Position numbers and translations under genes: made by a program. DNA of 64,000 nucleotides from an uncultured Opitutaceae bacterium (GTDB lineage Bacteria; Verrucomicrobiota; Verrucomicrobiia; Opitutales; Opitutaceae), in NCBI GenBank assembly GCA_903916755.1, contig CAIWXW010000052.1:1-64000 (forward strand). The letters are read 5' to 3'. This document shows positions 63,344 to 64,000 of the stretch, in pieces (within the stretch, counting starts at the first letter, position 1; every line of letters begins with the position of its first letter). A model generated the notes under the pieces. The model was not told the origin of the DNA, made no database searches, and saw only the letters and a list, made by a program, of their open reading frames with translations.

Positions 63344-64000
63344 TGATGGTTGGCCGGAGTCCGCTGGAGCGTGTCGATGATGCGTCGGGTGAGATTCACG
63401 CCTTCGGACGTCCCCGAGACGAGCAAAAGTTGCGTGCCGGGATGGAACTTGAAATGCAGGGCTTCTGGATCATGCGCGGGATCCAGCGTCCAGCCGGTCT
63501 GGACGGCGCTGACGATCTGGTCGACGGTCTGATGTTCGTTCAGGTAGGGCCCGAGTTGGAAAGATTCAAAATACGAATCGTTCTGGCTTTTGTGGTGTTC
63601 TCCGACCGGCTTCTGCCGAATGAAGAAAACCCCGTCGCCCATTGGTTGGAATTCGATTCCTTTCTCGGCGATGAGTTGGCCCACTGCGGTCATTGCGCCC
63701 ATGCGGTCGGCGTTGCGGACAGTGAACGCCGGCACCGGGGTAGCCAGGGCGGCCTTTTCTCCGATGACATTGATCGGGGCGCCGTCGGCTTTTTCGACGT
63801 CGGCCAGCAAGTCGGATAAGGTGCCGCCCGGAAAATCGAGATTCAATCCGCCGGTGGGATGCCAACCGGGGATCCGTTTGACAAAGATCAAGTTGGGTCC
63901 CGTAGCTCCGATCTGCACGCCGGAACCGCCATCTTGCAGAGTCCCCACGGTGGCGATCAGGTCTGGCACCGACACGTTGTGCACCGAAAAGGAGGGAACA
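63340..64000 (-). CDS. STN/secretin-like domain protein (5-prime end outside window)
   Basis: About 219 residues are visible, and the frame is open to the window edge, so the N-terminus is missing. Two similar modules, VPSFSVHNVSVPDLIATV and VPAFTVRNADRMGAMTAV, flank NLDFPGGTLSDLLADVEKA, the pattern of STN domains (secretin and TonB short N-terminal). The end, FQLGPYLNEHQTVDQIVSA and FHPGTQLLLVSGTSEG, resembles a secretin N1/NolW-like domain. No secretin barrel follows, so this is not a full secretin. It is coupled to the sigma factor gene by GTGA, which suggests a surface-signalling or export role. Confidence 0.65.
   Translation of the reverse strand, partial: VPSFSVHNVSVPDLIATVGTLQDGGSGVQIGATGPNLIFVKRIPGWHPTGGLNLDFPGGTLSDLLADVEKADGAPINVIGEKAALATPVPAFTVRNADRMGAMTAVGQLIAEKGIEFQPMGDGVFFIRQKPVGEHHKSQNDSYFESFQLGPYLNEHQTVDQIVSAVQTGWTLDPAHDPEALHFKFHPGTQLLLVSGTSEGVNLTRRIIDTLQRTPANHQ

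Overview
The window is a GC-rich chromosomal segment from a Gram-negative bacterium. It carries an LptD-type outer-membrane protein, several outer-membrane beta-barrels ending in Phe, and Wza/Wzc-type export proteins. The gene content (menaquinone genes, Kup, long-form GlgB, a Wzc with a Tyr/Gly-rich leader region, and a long exopolysaccharide locus) is what I would expect of a Verrucomicrobiota genome, most likely the Opitutaceae. That assignment is inference from gene content; no rRNA gene is present to confirm it. I see no tRNA or rRNA gene, CRISPR array, insertion sequence or prophage.

Housekeeping, 1-21781: scpA (partial), an RsmB-type rRNA methyltransferase and lptD run leftward. ppc and glgB run rightward, followed by an outer-membrane protein of unknown function and a Spinster-type MFS transporter. 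ispH (with an unusual N-terminal extension), alaS and leuB run leftward. A rightward operon follows: an MBL-fold hydrolase, ribD, metG and menF.

Exopolysaccharide (EPS) locus, about 21800-47206: the left arm runs leftward. It contains an Ala-rich 15-residue-repeat secreted protein, an outer-membrane barrel, a Wza-type export protein, a Wzc-type tyrosine kinase and a signal-peptidase-like lipoprotein. A GbsR/MarR-type regulator lies behind a perfect palindrome and opens a rightward operon of tightly overlapping genes: a Wzy-like protein, a GT4, a Wzx flippase, a beta-propeller protein, a GT2, a fused GT4-GT4 protein, a GT4, two FkbM methyltransferases around a third methyltransferase, and a membrane-anchored clan GH-A-like hydrolase. 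A second Wzy/ligase and a WecB/TagA glycosyltransferase run leftward, and the initiating sugar-phosphate transferase runs rightward. The locus ends with a leftward set: a second signal-peptidase-like protein and two small proteins that share a C-terminal motif.

Right part, 47319-64000: a double-receiver histidine kinase and a LuxR-type response regulator are coupled to a small protein of unknown function. menD follows, with a one-base frameshift at a T run, then a leftward kup. Next is a rightward operon of menB, a Gfo/Idh/MocA oxidoreductase and a secreted protein. A class II fructose-bisphosphate aldolase, a Gln/Gly-rich anchored protein, topB, a putative anti-sigma factor, an ECF-like sigma factor and a truncated STN/secretin-like gene run leftward.

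Main points for a second look: two Ser/His signal-peptidase-like proteins bracketing the EPS locus, one with two small motif-sharing neighbours; the Ala-rich repeat protein; the broken Tyr/Gly-rich leader of Wzc; the frameshifted menD; the fused double glycosyltransferase; and the extended IspH. The two frame disruptions could be real or could be base-calling errors, and this should be settled first.
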